The translations under genes and the position numbers were made by a program. From the NCBI GenBank assembly GCA_015064695.1, contig SVRS01000026.1, positions 1-33,970 of the forward strand: a DNA stretch of 33,970 nucleotides. Reading direction: 5' to 3'. Under the pieces are notes generated by a model. It was given only the letters and a program-made list of their open reading frames with translations, made no database searches and was not told the DNA's origin. This document shows, piece by piece, positions 8,373-16,183 of the stretch (positions are counted from its first letter, which is position 1; every line of letters begins with the position of its first letter). The stretch is from Oscillospiraceae bacterium. Lineage in GTDB: Bacteria > Bacillota > Clostridia > Oscillospirales > CAG-272.

Positions 8373-8396
8373 GGGAACTACTATTTAGGAGTTCCC
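8373..8396. promoter_or_regulatory. Inverted repeat upstream of the GH123-like gene, possible operator
   Basis: GGGAACT and AGTTCCC are perfect 7-bp arms around a ten-base centre that also has a CT/AG pair. There is no long T-run after it, so an operator or an mRNA hairpin is more likely than a terminator. It lies about 58 bases before the start codon. Confidence 0.35.
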
Positions 8397-8453
8397 TTTG
8401 AAGACTCATATCATACGTCGCGTAACAATTTAACGAAAAAGGAGGATGTTTCC

Positions 8454-11009
8454 ATGAAAAAAAATACCCGATTCCTCGCTTGTCTGCTGGCCGTCATTAT
8501 GATATCCGGTGCTACCTCCTGCACGGGAGGAGGGAAGGATGACCCCACGGTTACAGGCGGTGAAACTGTTACCAATACCGGTGGCTACGGCGATATATCG
8601 GATGCGGATATTTGGAGTGCGCCCGCAACCGAAAAGGTCTATCAGGATATTTCTGAGGGCTATGATGATTTTCGCGGAGAGGCCGCCATAAGCCTGACGG
8701 TTGCCCGCGGGGAATACGAGGCACAGCAGATCATAATCTCCGCCAAGGACAAGGATCTGGAATATGAAGTGCGTGTGAAGGATCTGACGTCGGGCGACGG
8801 CTTGACCTTCTCTGCGGAAAATATCGAGATATTCCACGAAAAATACCTCGAGGTGACCGACAACTGGGAAGAAAATGGTATGCCCCTTGCCTGGTATCCC
8901 GATGCGCTGGTGCCGGTTGAGAACATCAAAGCCGCGGGGGAGAACGTCGTAAATGCCGGGGACAATCAGGGTCTGTACGTTCGCTTCAACGTGCCTGTTG
9001 GTCAGACGGCGGGTGTCTATTCCGGTGCGTTTATCTTGACGGTCAACGGGCAGGAAAAGGAGATCCCCATTACCTTGACCGTGTTGGACGTTACGGTCAG
9101 TGAGGTGACCCATATGCAAAGCCACTTCGGCGTGGGTTATCAATATTTCCGCGGTGAGCTGGATCATTCCCAAGCCATGTACGAAAAGTACTGTGAGAAG
9201 CTGATGGAGTATCGCCTGAGTCGTGGAATCGTCATGGAAAAGGTGACTACTAACCCGGAGGATGTGCAGTATTACGTAGACACGGCCTATAAGTGGATCA
9301 CCGAGCACGGCTGTACCACCATCAGCATTCCGTACGGCTCGTCCTATATGGAAATCAACGGCTCAACGTATCGAACCATCGATAAAGAGACCTTTTCGTT
9401 GTACTTGAAAGCGTTTGCCCAAAAGTCCTTTGAAACGGGTCATAATATGTTCGATCAGCTCATTACCCGTACAGGCTCCTTAATCGACGAGCCCCAGGGA
9501 CTGGCGGACGGTGAGGCGCGGGTCCGTGCTGTTGCTGAAACATGGAAGGAGGTCAAGCTCCAGGTCGCCCGGGAGATCGAGGACGATGAATCCATTACCT
9601 CTCCCATTAAGGCAGAGGTCGTGCAGGGTATACGGGATCTGATCGACGTCGTTACGGCGGCATACCATCCCGTGTACGACGGATACGTGGAGACCTTCTG
9701 TCCCCAGTTCACCGCATACGATACCGAAGAAGGCCGTGCACTGTACGCGAACCAAGAGCGCAAGTGGTTCTACGGTTGTATCCATCCCCGTGCGCCCTAT
9801 CCCACCTATAAGATCGACGACACACTGATCTCCGCCCGCGCGGTTGGGTGGATGCAGGCGGAATATGACGTTTCGGGAAACCTGTATTGGTCCACAACCT
9901 TGTATCAAACCGGCTCGGAGAGCGGGTATTACGATATTGAAGATTATTACGGACAAGCCGAGCGTTACAGCAAGGCCAACGGTGACGGCTCCCTGTTCTA
10001 TCCCGGTAAGCGATACGGGATCGACGGGCCGGTCGTCAGTATGCGCCTGGAGGCGATCCGTGACGGCATTGAAGAATACGAGCTGCTGTACGAGCTTGAA
10101 GCATTGTACGAGGAAAAGATTGCAAGCCTGAACGTGGCAGGTGCAGGTATTGAAATGGATTTCAAACGGGTCATTGCGGGCTTGACCGCGTCGATCTATG
10201 AGGGTACTCGCGTTTCCACCGACAGTCAGGCTTTCCGGGCTGCTCGCGATACACTGCTCCGGCTTTGTTTGATGCAGGCGAAGGCAGATGCGTATCTGAT
10301 CGATTTCGTGAACGACGGCTACGGCAACGTCTCCTTCCAATTCCTGGTTCCCGGAGGGAAGACCTTGGAGGTGGGCGGCAAGCCCCTCTCGGCAAGCGCG
10401 AGGGTGACCGATGCCGACGGAGTTAAGTATGACGTGTACGTCTTCTCGCAGGTGCTGGATCAGAATAAGAATTACCTGTCCGTGGAGGTTCAGAACGGGG
10501 AGGATACCTACGGCTTTGATTGGTATCTGGGTGGCAAGGTGTTTGTCATGGATGCTTTGAGTATGGACCAAAGTGAATTCTCTGCGGAGGGCGTCGCACC
10601 GACGTACGAGCTGATCACTGACGGCGCAAGCATTGATGCGACCATCCAAGGCCCTCTCGTAAAGCTGGCATTGGGCAAGACCGATCCCGGGACGTCCCAG
10701 TCCATTCGACTCGGCGGGACCGTCGCGGAGAAGGTTGCTTTCAGAACCACGGTGCAGCTTCGGATTTACTACGAGGGCAAGGATCTGCCCGACTTTACCA
10801 TATCCGTAAAATTCAGCAATATGGCAGATCTTGTGGAAGTGGCAAGTCTTGAATTGCAACAGGGCATGAACAAAATCACGGTTCGGATGCCTACGTCCGA
10901 ATGGGCAGAAAATGCATCCGCGGAGTATTTTGTGATCTGTGTAAAGCGCGGAGAGCGAGAGCGCGCACGGGATCTGTATCTCAAAGATGTGATCCTGTAC
11001 ACAAAGTAA
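8454..11009 (+). CDS. GH123-like (DUF4091) glycoside hydrolase lipoprotein
   Basis: This is an 851-residue surface lipoprotein. It has a signal peptide, lipobox ATSC with Cys23, and a Gly/Thr-rich linker to about residue 55. Residues 60-215 form a beta-sandwich domain (LTVARGEYEAQQIIIS, then NVPVGQTAGVYSGAFILTV). Residues about 216-550 are the GH123/DUF4091 catalytic barrel. It carries a LIDEP motif with Asp345-Glu346, matching the adjacent Asp-Glu pair used by GH123 beta-N-acetylgalactosaminidases, and the DUF4091 block GDGSLFYPG...RLEAIRDGIEEYE (511-542). Residues about 620-851 form a further beta-rich, CBM-like region. A GGAGG lies eight bases before the ATG. The next lipoprotein starts 15 bases downstream. 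The likely role is cutting glycans at the cell surface; the substrate is uncertain. Confidence 0.85.
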   Translation: MKKNTRFLACLLAVIMISGATSCTGGGKDDPTVTGGETVTNTGGYGDISDADIWSAPATEKVYQDISEGYDDFRGEAAISLTVARGEYEAQQIIISAKDKDLEYEVRVKDLTSGDGLTFSAENIEIFHEKYLEVTDNWEENGMPLAWYPDALVPVENIKAAGENVVNAGDNQGLYVRFNVPVGQTAGVYSGAFILTVNGQEKEIPITLTVLDVTVSEVTHMQSHFGVGYQYFRGELDHSQAMYEKYCEKLMEYRLSRGIVMEKVTTNPEDVQYYVDTAYKWITEHGCTTISIPYGSSYMEINGSTYRTIDKETFSLYLKAFAQKSFETGHNMFDQLITRTGSLIDEPQGLADGEARVRAVAETWKEVKLQVAREIEDDESITSPIKAEVVQGIRDLIDVVTAAYHPVYDGYVETFCPQFTAYDTEEGRALYANQERKWFYGCIHPRAPYPTYKIDDTLISARAVGWMQAEYDVSGNLYWSTTLYQTGSESGYYDIEDYYGQAERYSKANGDGSLFYPGKRYGIDGPVVSMRLEAIRDGIEEYELLYELEALYEEKIASLNVAGAGIEMDFKRVIAGLTASIYEGTRVSTDSQAFRAARDTLLRLCLMQAKADAYLIDFVNDGYGNVSFQFLVPGGKTLEVGGKPLSASARVTDADGVKYDVYVFSQVLDQNKNYLSVEVQNGEDTYGFDWYLGGKVFVMDALSMDQSEFSAEGVAPTYELITDGASIDATIQGPLVKLALGKTDPGTSQSIRLGGTVAEKVAFRTTVQLRIYYEGKDLPDFTISVKFSNMADLVEVASLELQQGMNKITVRMPTSEWAENASAEYFVICVKRGERERARDLYLKDVILYTK

Positions 11010-11024
11010 GGGAGGAGGAAGAAA

Positions 11025-12281
11025 ATGAAAAAGAAAGTGTTTTTGGCAATCGTTTCCTTACTTCTTGCATCCATGTCTCTATCGGCGTGCGGGACGCAAC
11101 AGACACCGCCAAACGAACAAACCGACCAGACAAAGCAAAACGAGCAGCTGATGCAAAACGAATCATTTGAGCAGACCGAGGAGATCGAGCAGACCGAACA
11201 GCCCGGACAGATCGTCTTGTATAATTTTGAGCAGTTTGAGCCGGATTTTCAACTGATGAGATTGCAGAACGAGTTCGGCGCGGTGAACGTAAACCTCGAC
11301 ATGAACTATGTCAAGAGCGGCAAAACCAGTGCCAAGCTACAACCCATCGGCGGCTATGCCAGCAAATCGGATCCTTATTTCTATCTGCAAACCTTTAGCA
11401 CGCGGTTCGGCTACGATCACAGTGATTTTACGAAGATTGAGTCCTTCTCGGCGTGGATCTACAACGCGCAGGAGGATGCTCGGACCGTGGATCTCGGCGT
11501 TATCGGTGAGATCGTCAATACCACGACCTGTACTAGATTTTTGTGCCATTGCTACGAGCTGCAGAGCGGTTGGAATCACGTGACCGTCCAACTGGATCAC
11601 AGTGAGCTTGATCTGCTCCTGGATATTTCCAACGTGCGCGGGATTTATTTCGGCTTTGCCAACGCCGGTACCCGATTCGTGGAGGAGGCTCCCGTTTACT
11701 ATATCGACGACGTGAGCCTGCACACATTGAAAACTCCCTTTGAAAAACGGGAATATCAGTTTGAAGAAGGGGAGATCGCCAATTTTGAGTGGGCGTATCA
11801 GGCCGACATCATGCGCTATAAGAATACCAAGCCGACGAGTATGCCCGAGGCCTCGGTTGTGCAGGCCGCTGAGGAGGAAATGTCTGCCCCCAAGGGCGAG
11901 CGCATCCTGAAGGTGGTTACCAGGGGTGACGAGGTGGTGGACCGATGGCCCGGCGTGTGTATTCCCCAACCTGTCATGAAAGCCAGCGGGTTTACCAAAA
12001 TTCCCGCCGAGCAACGGGGAGAATACGTGTTCCGATTTGATGTATATTCGACGGTTCCTCTCAAATTGTGGGCTACCATGTACGCGCAATCGGAAGCTCA
12101 GAAAAAGATCGAGTTTACTCCAACCGTGGGAGAATGGACTACGGTGGAAATCCCGTTTGGCGAAGTGGATGAGGACATATTCGAGTCGCCGGCAGAGTGG
12201 ATGATCAGCTGGGCTGACTACAACGACGCGGAGGAAAAGGTGTTCTACCTGGATAATTTCCGCTATGAAAGGCTCTCGTAA
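11025..12281 (+). CDS. Lipoprotein with two tandem jelly-roll (carbohydrate-binding-like) domains
   Basis: This is a 418-residue secreted lipoprotein: signal peptide, lipobox LSAC with Cys22, and a long Gln/Glu/Thr-rich linker (about 25-65, repeated EQT units). Two beta-rich domains follow. The first (about 67-240) ends APVYYIDDVSLHTL. The second (about 245-418) ends KVFYLDNFRYE. These endings are typical of galactose-binding-like or CBM jelly rolls. No catalytic motif was recognised. It lies 15 bases after the GH123-like gene, with a GGAGGAGG site, so the two are co-transcribed and probably act together on a glycan. I do not recognise a named family. Confidence 0.75.
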   Translation: MKKKVFLAIVSLLLASMSLSACGTQQTPPNEQTDQTKQNEQLMQNESFEQTEEIEQTEQPGQIVLYNFEQFEPDFQLMRLQNEFGAVNVNLDMNYVKSGKTSAKLQPIGGYASKSDPYFYLQTFSTRFGYDHSDFTKIESFSAWIYNAQEDARTVDLGVIGEIVNTTTCTRFLCHCYELQSGWNHVTVQLDHSELDLLLDISNVRGIYFGFANAGTRFVEEAPVYYIDDVSLHTLKTPFEKREYQFEEGEIANFEWAYQADIMRYKNTKPTSMPEASVVQAAEEEMSAPKGERILKVVTRGDEVVDRWPGVCIPQPVMKASGFTKIPAEQRGEYVFRFDVYSTVPLKLWATMYAQSEAQKKIEFTPTVGEWTTVEIPFGEVDEDIFESPAEWMISWADYNDAEEKVFYLDNFRYERLS

Positions 12282-12335
12282 CCCCAAAGGGGTGGCCTTG
12301 CTCCGAGAGTGATGAGAAAATTATTGTGACGACAT

Positions 12336-12350
12336 CCGAGCATAGCTCGG
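12336..12350. other. Short perfect hairpin in the 12282-12518 spacer
   Basis: CCGAGC and GCTCGG enclose a three-base loop. Just upstream, CTCTCG (12273) and CGAGAG (12304) flank an inner CCCC/GGGG pair around the stop codon of the previous gene. There is no T-run. The spacer also has CTTGATCAATCAAG (12469-12482). I see no coding sequence or known riboswitch in it. Confidence 0.4.
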
Positions 12351-12518
12351 GGCGGAAAAGATTCCGTCAATTCTCTGATCGATGAATTTCCCGGGGGCCT
12401 CCAAGCTGCCATTTGAATAGGAGAGCCGTTCCTCAGAGGTCCCCCCGGCGAGGAGAAGCCCTTGATCAATCAAGTCTTGTAATCGGCTAAAGAACGAAAG
12501 ACAAAAAGGAGAACCACC

Positions 12519-12818
12519 ATGACCAATCGTGAAAGAGCCATGAACATCCTGCACTACAAGGACGTGGACCGTATGCCCGCCGTTCACTTCGGATACTGGG
12601 GCGAGCTGCTCACCGAGTGGGCTGACCAGGGAAAGATTCCGCGGGAGCTTGCCGAGGGCAACTGGGACAGCTCTCCCAAGGATCGCGAGCTGGACAAGCT
12701 TATCGGTTGGGACTTTAACTGGCAAAGCTGTGTGGGCCCGGCCAACGGCCTCATGCCCGGCTCCAGGTTCGAGCTGGTGCAGTACTATGCTGAAGAAATC
12801 AAGAAGATCAAGCTGTAA
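12519..12818 (+). pseudogene. UROD-family N-terminal fragment (99 aa)
   Basis: The start (MTNRERAMNILHYKDVDRMP) closely matches the N-termini of full-length UROD-family methyltransferases, such as 14936-16006 in this window (MTARERILRAIHHQEADRIP). Only the first ~100 of the usual ~340 residues are present, with no barrel core, no zinc motif and no substrate pocket. It has a good ribosome site (AAGGAG) and ends 13 bases before the next gene, whose ribosome site overlaps its stop. It is either a remnant of a deleted methyltransferase or a small protein made from the lid/N-terminal segment. I call it a fragment, with the second option open. Confidence 0.6.
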
Positions 12819-12831
12819 AGGAGATTTATGT

Positions 12832-14079
12832 ATGATCGTCAATCAACACGACCGCGACATCCTCCGAGAGTTGGCTACGCGATATATGACCTACGCTACC
12901 TCGGACAAGAACCGAGAAAAGCGCGACCTGTGGCGCGCACTCAATGATCTGCACATGCAGAAGCCCATGATCACCATTGACCAGATCCCCTGGCATGAGA
13001 TGGACGTGGACGGATTCCTGCAGTGCAAGGTGCAGGATCCATACTTCAACGGGGTAGAGTGGACGCTTCGCTCTGAGATCTACAAATGGGAGCATATGCC
13101 CGCCGATATGGTGCTGTCCCCCTACATCGCCATCCCCCGCCCCATTCGCAATACGGGCGTGGGTATCGAGACCCGTTGCCTGGCTCACAGCTCCACGGGA
13201 CAGATCCAGACCCACCTGTTTGAAGACCAGTTTGAGGAGATGGAGGACGTGGCTAAGCTCCAAACCCCCGTCGTCTCCATTGACCGCGCCCTGGAGGCTG
13301 AACTGCTGGAGACTGCCAAGGATATCTTCGCCGGCATTGCTCTCGTGCGTCTGCGGGGCTTCCAGCTCCATTCCGGTCTGTGGGATCAGATCACCTTCTG
13401 GAAGGGCGTGGAGAACTGTTACATCGACCTCATCGACCGCCCCGAGCTGATCCACGCCATCGTAGGTCGCTATACCGATGCTACCCTCGCCATGCTGGAT
13501 CAGATCAACGAGCTGGGCTTGTACGACGTGAGCTGTCCCCTCTGCCATTGCAGCTACGTCTATTCCGATCGCTTGGCGGTGGCCGATTGGGAAACAGATA
13601 ACCTCAATCCCACCACCTATGACGGCTGGACCTACAGCATGGCCCAGCTCTTCACCGCCGTTTCCCCTGCCATCAACGAGGAGTTTGAGGTGCCCTATAT
13701 GTCCAAGCTCTTCTCCCGCTTCGGCTCGGTCTACTACGGCTGCTGTGAGCGCTTGGATGACCGCCTGCACATCATCGACCGTATGCCCAATATCCGTAAA
13801 ATTTCCTGTAGCCCCTGGAGTGATCGTGACCACTTCGCAGCGACTCTCCCTAAAAAGTATATTATGTCTAACAAGCCTACTCCCGCCTTCCTGGCGCTCG
13901 CAGGCTTCGACGAGGAGCTTGTGAGGAAGGATCTGCGCCACACCATCGCCGCGGCCAAGGCCCACGGATTGGGACTTGAGTTCCTGCTCAAGGATATTAC
14001 CACGGTCAAGGGAGACCCCCGCCGACTGTGGAGATGGTCCGAGATCGCCCTGGAGGAGACGGTGAACGCAACCCTCTGA
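12832..14079 (+). CDS. UROD/methionine-synthase-like TIM-barrel protein, putative substrate methyltransferase
   Basis: This is a 415-residue cytoplasmic protein. AAAGGAG lies eight bases before the ATG. It is longer than the other UROD members of the locus and belongs to the subgroup often found beside B12-binding proteins in Clostridia. Visible motifs are FQLHSGLWDQITFWKGVENCY (177-197), CPLCHCSYVYSDRLA (235-249), YYGCCERLDDRLHIIDRMP (301-319) and ISCSPWSDRDHFA (324-336). Cys304, Cys305 and Cys326 are candidate metal ligands in place of the usual HxC...C. It lies 150 bases upstream of the corrinoid protein gene. A role as substrate:corrinoid methyltransferase is inferred from context and fold; the substrate is unknown. 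Confidence 0.8.
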   Translation: MIVNQHDRDILRELATRYMTYATSDKNREKRDLWRALNDLHMQKPMITIDQIPWHEMDVDGFLQCKVQDPYFNGVEWTLRSEIYKWEHMPADMVLSPYIAIPRPIRNTGVGIETRCLAHSSTGQIQTHLFEDQFEEMEDVAKLQTPVVSIDRALEAELLETAKDIFAGIALVRLRGFQLHSGLWDQITFWKGVENCYIDLIDRPELIHAIVGRYTDATLAMLDQINELGLYDVSCPLCHCSYVYSDRLAVADWETDNLNPTTYDGWTYSMAQLFTAVSPAINEEFEVPYMSKLFSRFGSVYYGCCERLDDRLHIIDRMPNIRKISCSPWSDRDHFAATLPKKYIMSNKPTPAFLALAGFDEELVRKDLRHTIAAAKAHGLGLEFLLKDITTVKGDPRRLWRWSEIALEETVNATL

Positions 14080-14147
14080 TCCACCCAAGGAAAGAAGTCC
14101 GTTTTTGCAAAAATTAACAAAATCGCCATACTTTTCCGGTGAATGTA

Positions 14148-14156
14148 TGGTATAAT
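14148..14156 (+). promoter_or_regulatory. Extended -10 promoter of the corrinoid protein gene
   Basis: TGG directly precedes a perfect TATAAT (14151-14156), 71 bases before the corrinoid protein start. No good -35 box is present, as is common for extended -10 promoters. This gives the corrinoid protein its own start inside the locus. Confidence 0.65.
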
Positions 14157-14226
14157 GAACCCATATCCCGTGAATTTGATGTAACTGTTACGAATACAAG
14201 AATCTAAACAAAAGGAGACAAACAAC

Positions 14227-14862
14227 ATGAGCATTTTGATTGAAATTTCTGAGAATCTGCAGAAGGGTAAAGCCAAGATCGTTAAGGAACTGGTACAGAA
14301 GGCGCTGGACGAGGGCGTTGCTCCCGAGGCCATTCTGAACGAGGGTCTGCTGGACGGTATGAATATCATTGGCGAGAAGTTCAAGACCAACGAGGTCTAC
14401 GTTCCCGAGGTGCTGGTTGCCGCCCGTGCCATGAATATGGGTACCCAGATCCTGAAGCCCCACCTGGTCGCCGCCGGCGTACAGGCTACCGGTAAGGTCT
14501 GCATCGGTACTGTCCAGGGCGACCTCCACGACATCGGTAAGAACCTGGTCAAGATGATGATGGAGGGCAAGGGCCTGGAAGTCGTTGACTTGGGTACCGA
14601 CGTCTCTCCCGATACCTTCGTGCAGACCGCTATCGACCAGAACTGCCAGATCATCTGCTGCTCCGCCCTGCTGACCACCACCATGGGCGTCATGGAGGAG
14701 GTTGTTAAGAAGGCAACCGAGGCCGGTATCCGCGACAAGGTTAAGATCATGATCGGCGGCGCCCCTGTCAACGAGGCCTACCGCGAGAAGATCGGCGCAG
14801 ATGCGTACACTCCCGACGCTGCTTCCGCCGCCGATGCTGCCGTTGCATTCTGCAAGGCATAA
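14227..14862 (+). CDS. Methyltransferase cognate corrinoid protein (B12-binding)
   Basis: This is a 211-residue methyl carrier of the MtaC/MtbC/MttC type. Residues 1-88 are the four-helix cap domain (B12-binding_2) with LLDGMNIIGEKFKTNEVYVPEVL. Residues 89-211 are the Rossmann-like B12 domain, with the base-off/His-on motif Asp99-x-His101-x-x-Gly104, CCSALLTTTM (Ser146) and IGGAPV (176-181). Length and motifs are standard, so it should be active. It accepts a methyl group from a substrate methyltransferase and passes it to a second methyltransferase. It has its own promoter and is followed by a terminator-like hairpin, which may give it a higher level than its partners. The ribosome site is AAAGGAG. 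Confidence 0.95.
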   Translation: MSILIEISENLQKGKAKIVKELVQKALDEGVAPEAILNEGLLDGMNIIGEKFKTNEVYVPEVLVAARAMNMGTQILKPHLVAAGVQATGKVCIGTVQGDLHDIGKNLVKMMMEGKGLEVVDLGTDVSPDTFVQTAIDQNCQIICCSALLTTTMGVMEEVVKKATEAGIRDKVKIMIGGAPVNEAYREKIGADAYTPDAASAADAAVAFCKA

Positions 14863-14882
14863 TCAACTGTCACAAACACACC

Positions 14883-14920
14883 AAAACACGGTGCGTGGGC
14901 AACCGCGTGCCGTGTTTTTT
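14883..14920 (+). terminator. Intercistronic terminator/attenuator after the corrinoid protein gene
   Basis: AAAACACGG pairs with CCGTGTTTT; further pairs are possible in the loop. The stem is followed by TT, giving a run of six T in total. It lies between the corrinoid gene and the next ribosome site, so it likely reduces read-through into the downstream genes. Confidence 0.65.
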
Positions 14921-14935
14921 AATAGGAGGAGAAAA

Positions 14936-16006
14936 ATGACAACCATGACCGCTCGCGAACGCATCCTGCGCGCCATCCATCATCAGGAGGCTGATCGCAT
15001 CCCCATGCTGGACTACCCTTGGAGCGGTACGCTGGCCCGCTGGTACAGGGAAGGATTGCCCGCAGGTGCGAACTGGCAGGAGTATTTCGGCTTCGACCGC
15101 GTGGTCGAAATCGGATTTGACAATAGTCCCCGCTATGAATATAAGGTGCTGGAATCCAATGAACGTTACCGCATTGAAACCTCAAACTGGGGACAGACCA
15201 AGAAGGTTTTCAACGAAATGGATTCCACCCCAGAGGTGCTGGATTGCTACTACAATACCCCCGAGCGCTGGGAGGAGGCCAAGGCGAGGATGTGGGCTGA
15301 TCTGGATAGCCGCATTCCCTTTGATCTGTTCAAGCAAAACTACGATACCTGGCGAGCCAACGGCGAATTTATCCGCCTGGGCTTTTGGTTCGGCTTCGAC
15401 GTGACCCATGCCCACATGGTGGGCACCGAGACCCTTCTTATGGCCATGTACGATGACCCTGAGTGGGTGAAGGATATGTTTGACACCTACCTGTCCATTG
15501 ATATTGCCATTGCCGACCGCCTGTGGGAGGCTGGCTATCGCTTCGATGCGGTCAACTGGCCCGATGACATGGGCTATAAGGGCTCGCCCTTCTTCTCCAC
15601 GGATATGTACCGCGACCTTCTCAAGCCCTTCCACAAGCGAGCCGTCGATTGGGCGCATAACCATGGCTGTGTGGTGGAGCTTCACTCCTGCGGCTTCATC
15701 CAGCCCCTGGTTCCCGACCTGGTGGAGATCGGCGTCGACTGCCTCAACCCCTTGGAGGTCAAGGCGGGCATGGACCCTGTCTACCTCAAAAAGACCTTCG
15801 GAGACAAGCTGGCCTTCCGCGGCGGCATCAACGCGCAGATCTGGGATCAGCCTGAGCTGGTCCGCACCGAAATGGAGCGGCTCATTCCCATGCTGAAGGA
15901 GGGCGGCGGCTACATCTTTGCCTCCGACCATTCCATCCCCAACTCGGTCTCCTTCGAGAACATGAAAATGATCTCCGAGCTGGCGCATAAGCTGGGTACA
16001 TATTAA
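14936..16006 (+). CDS. UROD-family methyltransferase (HxC motif, no third Cys)
   Basis: This is a 356-residue TIM-barrel protein. I chose the ATG at 14936, six bases after AGGAGG; the frame is open further upstream but overlaps the terminator. It has the N-terminal helix MTARERILRAIHHQEADRIP, a core WPDDMGYKGSPFFSTDMYRDLLKPFHK (208-234), VVELHSCGFIQPLVPDLVEIGVDCLNP (246-272) and ASDHSIPNSVSFENM (329-343). His250 and Cys252 match the first two zinc ligands of MtaA/CmuA-type proteins. The third position is occupied by Asp331-His332 rather than Cys. It is likely a substrate-side methyltransferase; the methyl donor is unknown. It is in the operon with the MtaA-like gene downstream. Confidence 0.85.
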   Translation: MTTMTARERILRAIHHQEADRIPMLDYPWSGTLARWYREGLPAGANWQEYFGFDRVVEIGFDNSPRYEYKVLESNERYRIETSNWGQTKKVFNEMDSTPEVLDCYYNTPERWEEAKARMWADLDSRIPFDLFKQNYDTWRANGEFIRLGFWFGFDVTHAHMVGTETLLMAMYDDPEWVKDMFDTYLSIDIAIADRLWEAGYRFDAVNWPDDMGYKGSPFFSTDMYRDLLKPFHKRAVDWAHNHGCVVELHSCGFIQPLVPDLVEIGVDCLNPLEVKAGMDPVYLKKTFGDKLAFRGGINAQIWDQPELVRTEMERLIPMLKEGGGYIFASDHSIPNSVSFENMKMISELAHKLGTY

Positions 16007-16163
16007 GGAGAACGCAAGGGGCTCTGCCCCTTGACCCCGCCAAGAACCTTTTTTCAAAAAGGTTCTTGGATTTCCCAAAACCTTGAAAAAAGCATTTGAA
16101 GGTTTTTGGGATTCTTAAACCCTTTTTTCAAAAAGGGTTTAAGCCGCCGGAGGCACGTTCTCC
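16007..16163. repeat. Interspersed palindromic element, copy 2 (complete, with terminal inverted repeats)
   Basis: The element starts one base after a stop codon. It has 8-bp terminal arms, GGAGAACG (16007-16014) and CGTTCTCC (16156-16163). Inside are GGGGC/GCCCC, a perfect 14-bp CCAAGAACCTTTTT hairpin (16040-16069) and a perfect 14-bp CTTAAACCCTTTTT hairpin (16114-16143). It is homologous to the other copies in the window. It lies inside an operon, between two methyltransferase genes. Confidence 0.8.
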
Positions 16164-16183
16164 CTCAACGAAAGGAGTTCTCT

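Noticed and set aside
12282..12518. Possible cobalamin riboswitch upstream of the methyltransferase genes
   Set aside because: No B12-box (GCCACTG-like) or expected multi-stem layout was found here or at 8251-8453 and 14080-14226.
12826..14088. 420-codon minus-strand frame opposite the 415-residue UROD-like gene
   Set aside because: Antisense shadow; the plus-strand protein has family motifs and a ribosome site.
16106..16183. N-terminal extension of the MtaA-like protein
   Set aside because: The added residues are translated palindromic repeat; the ATG at 16184 has its own AAAGGAG.
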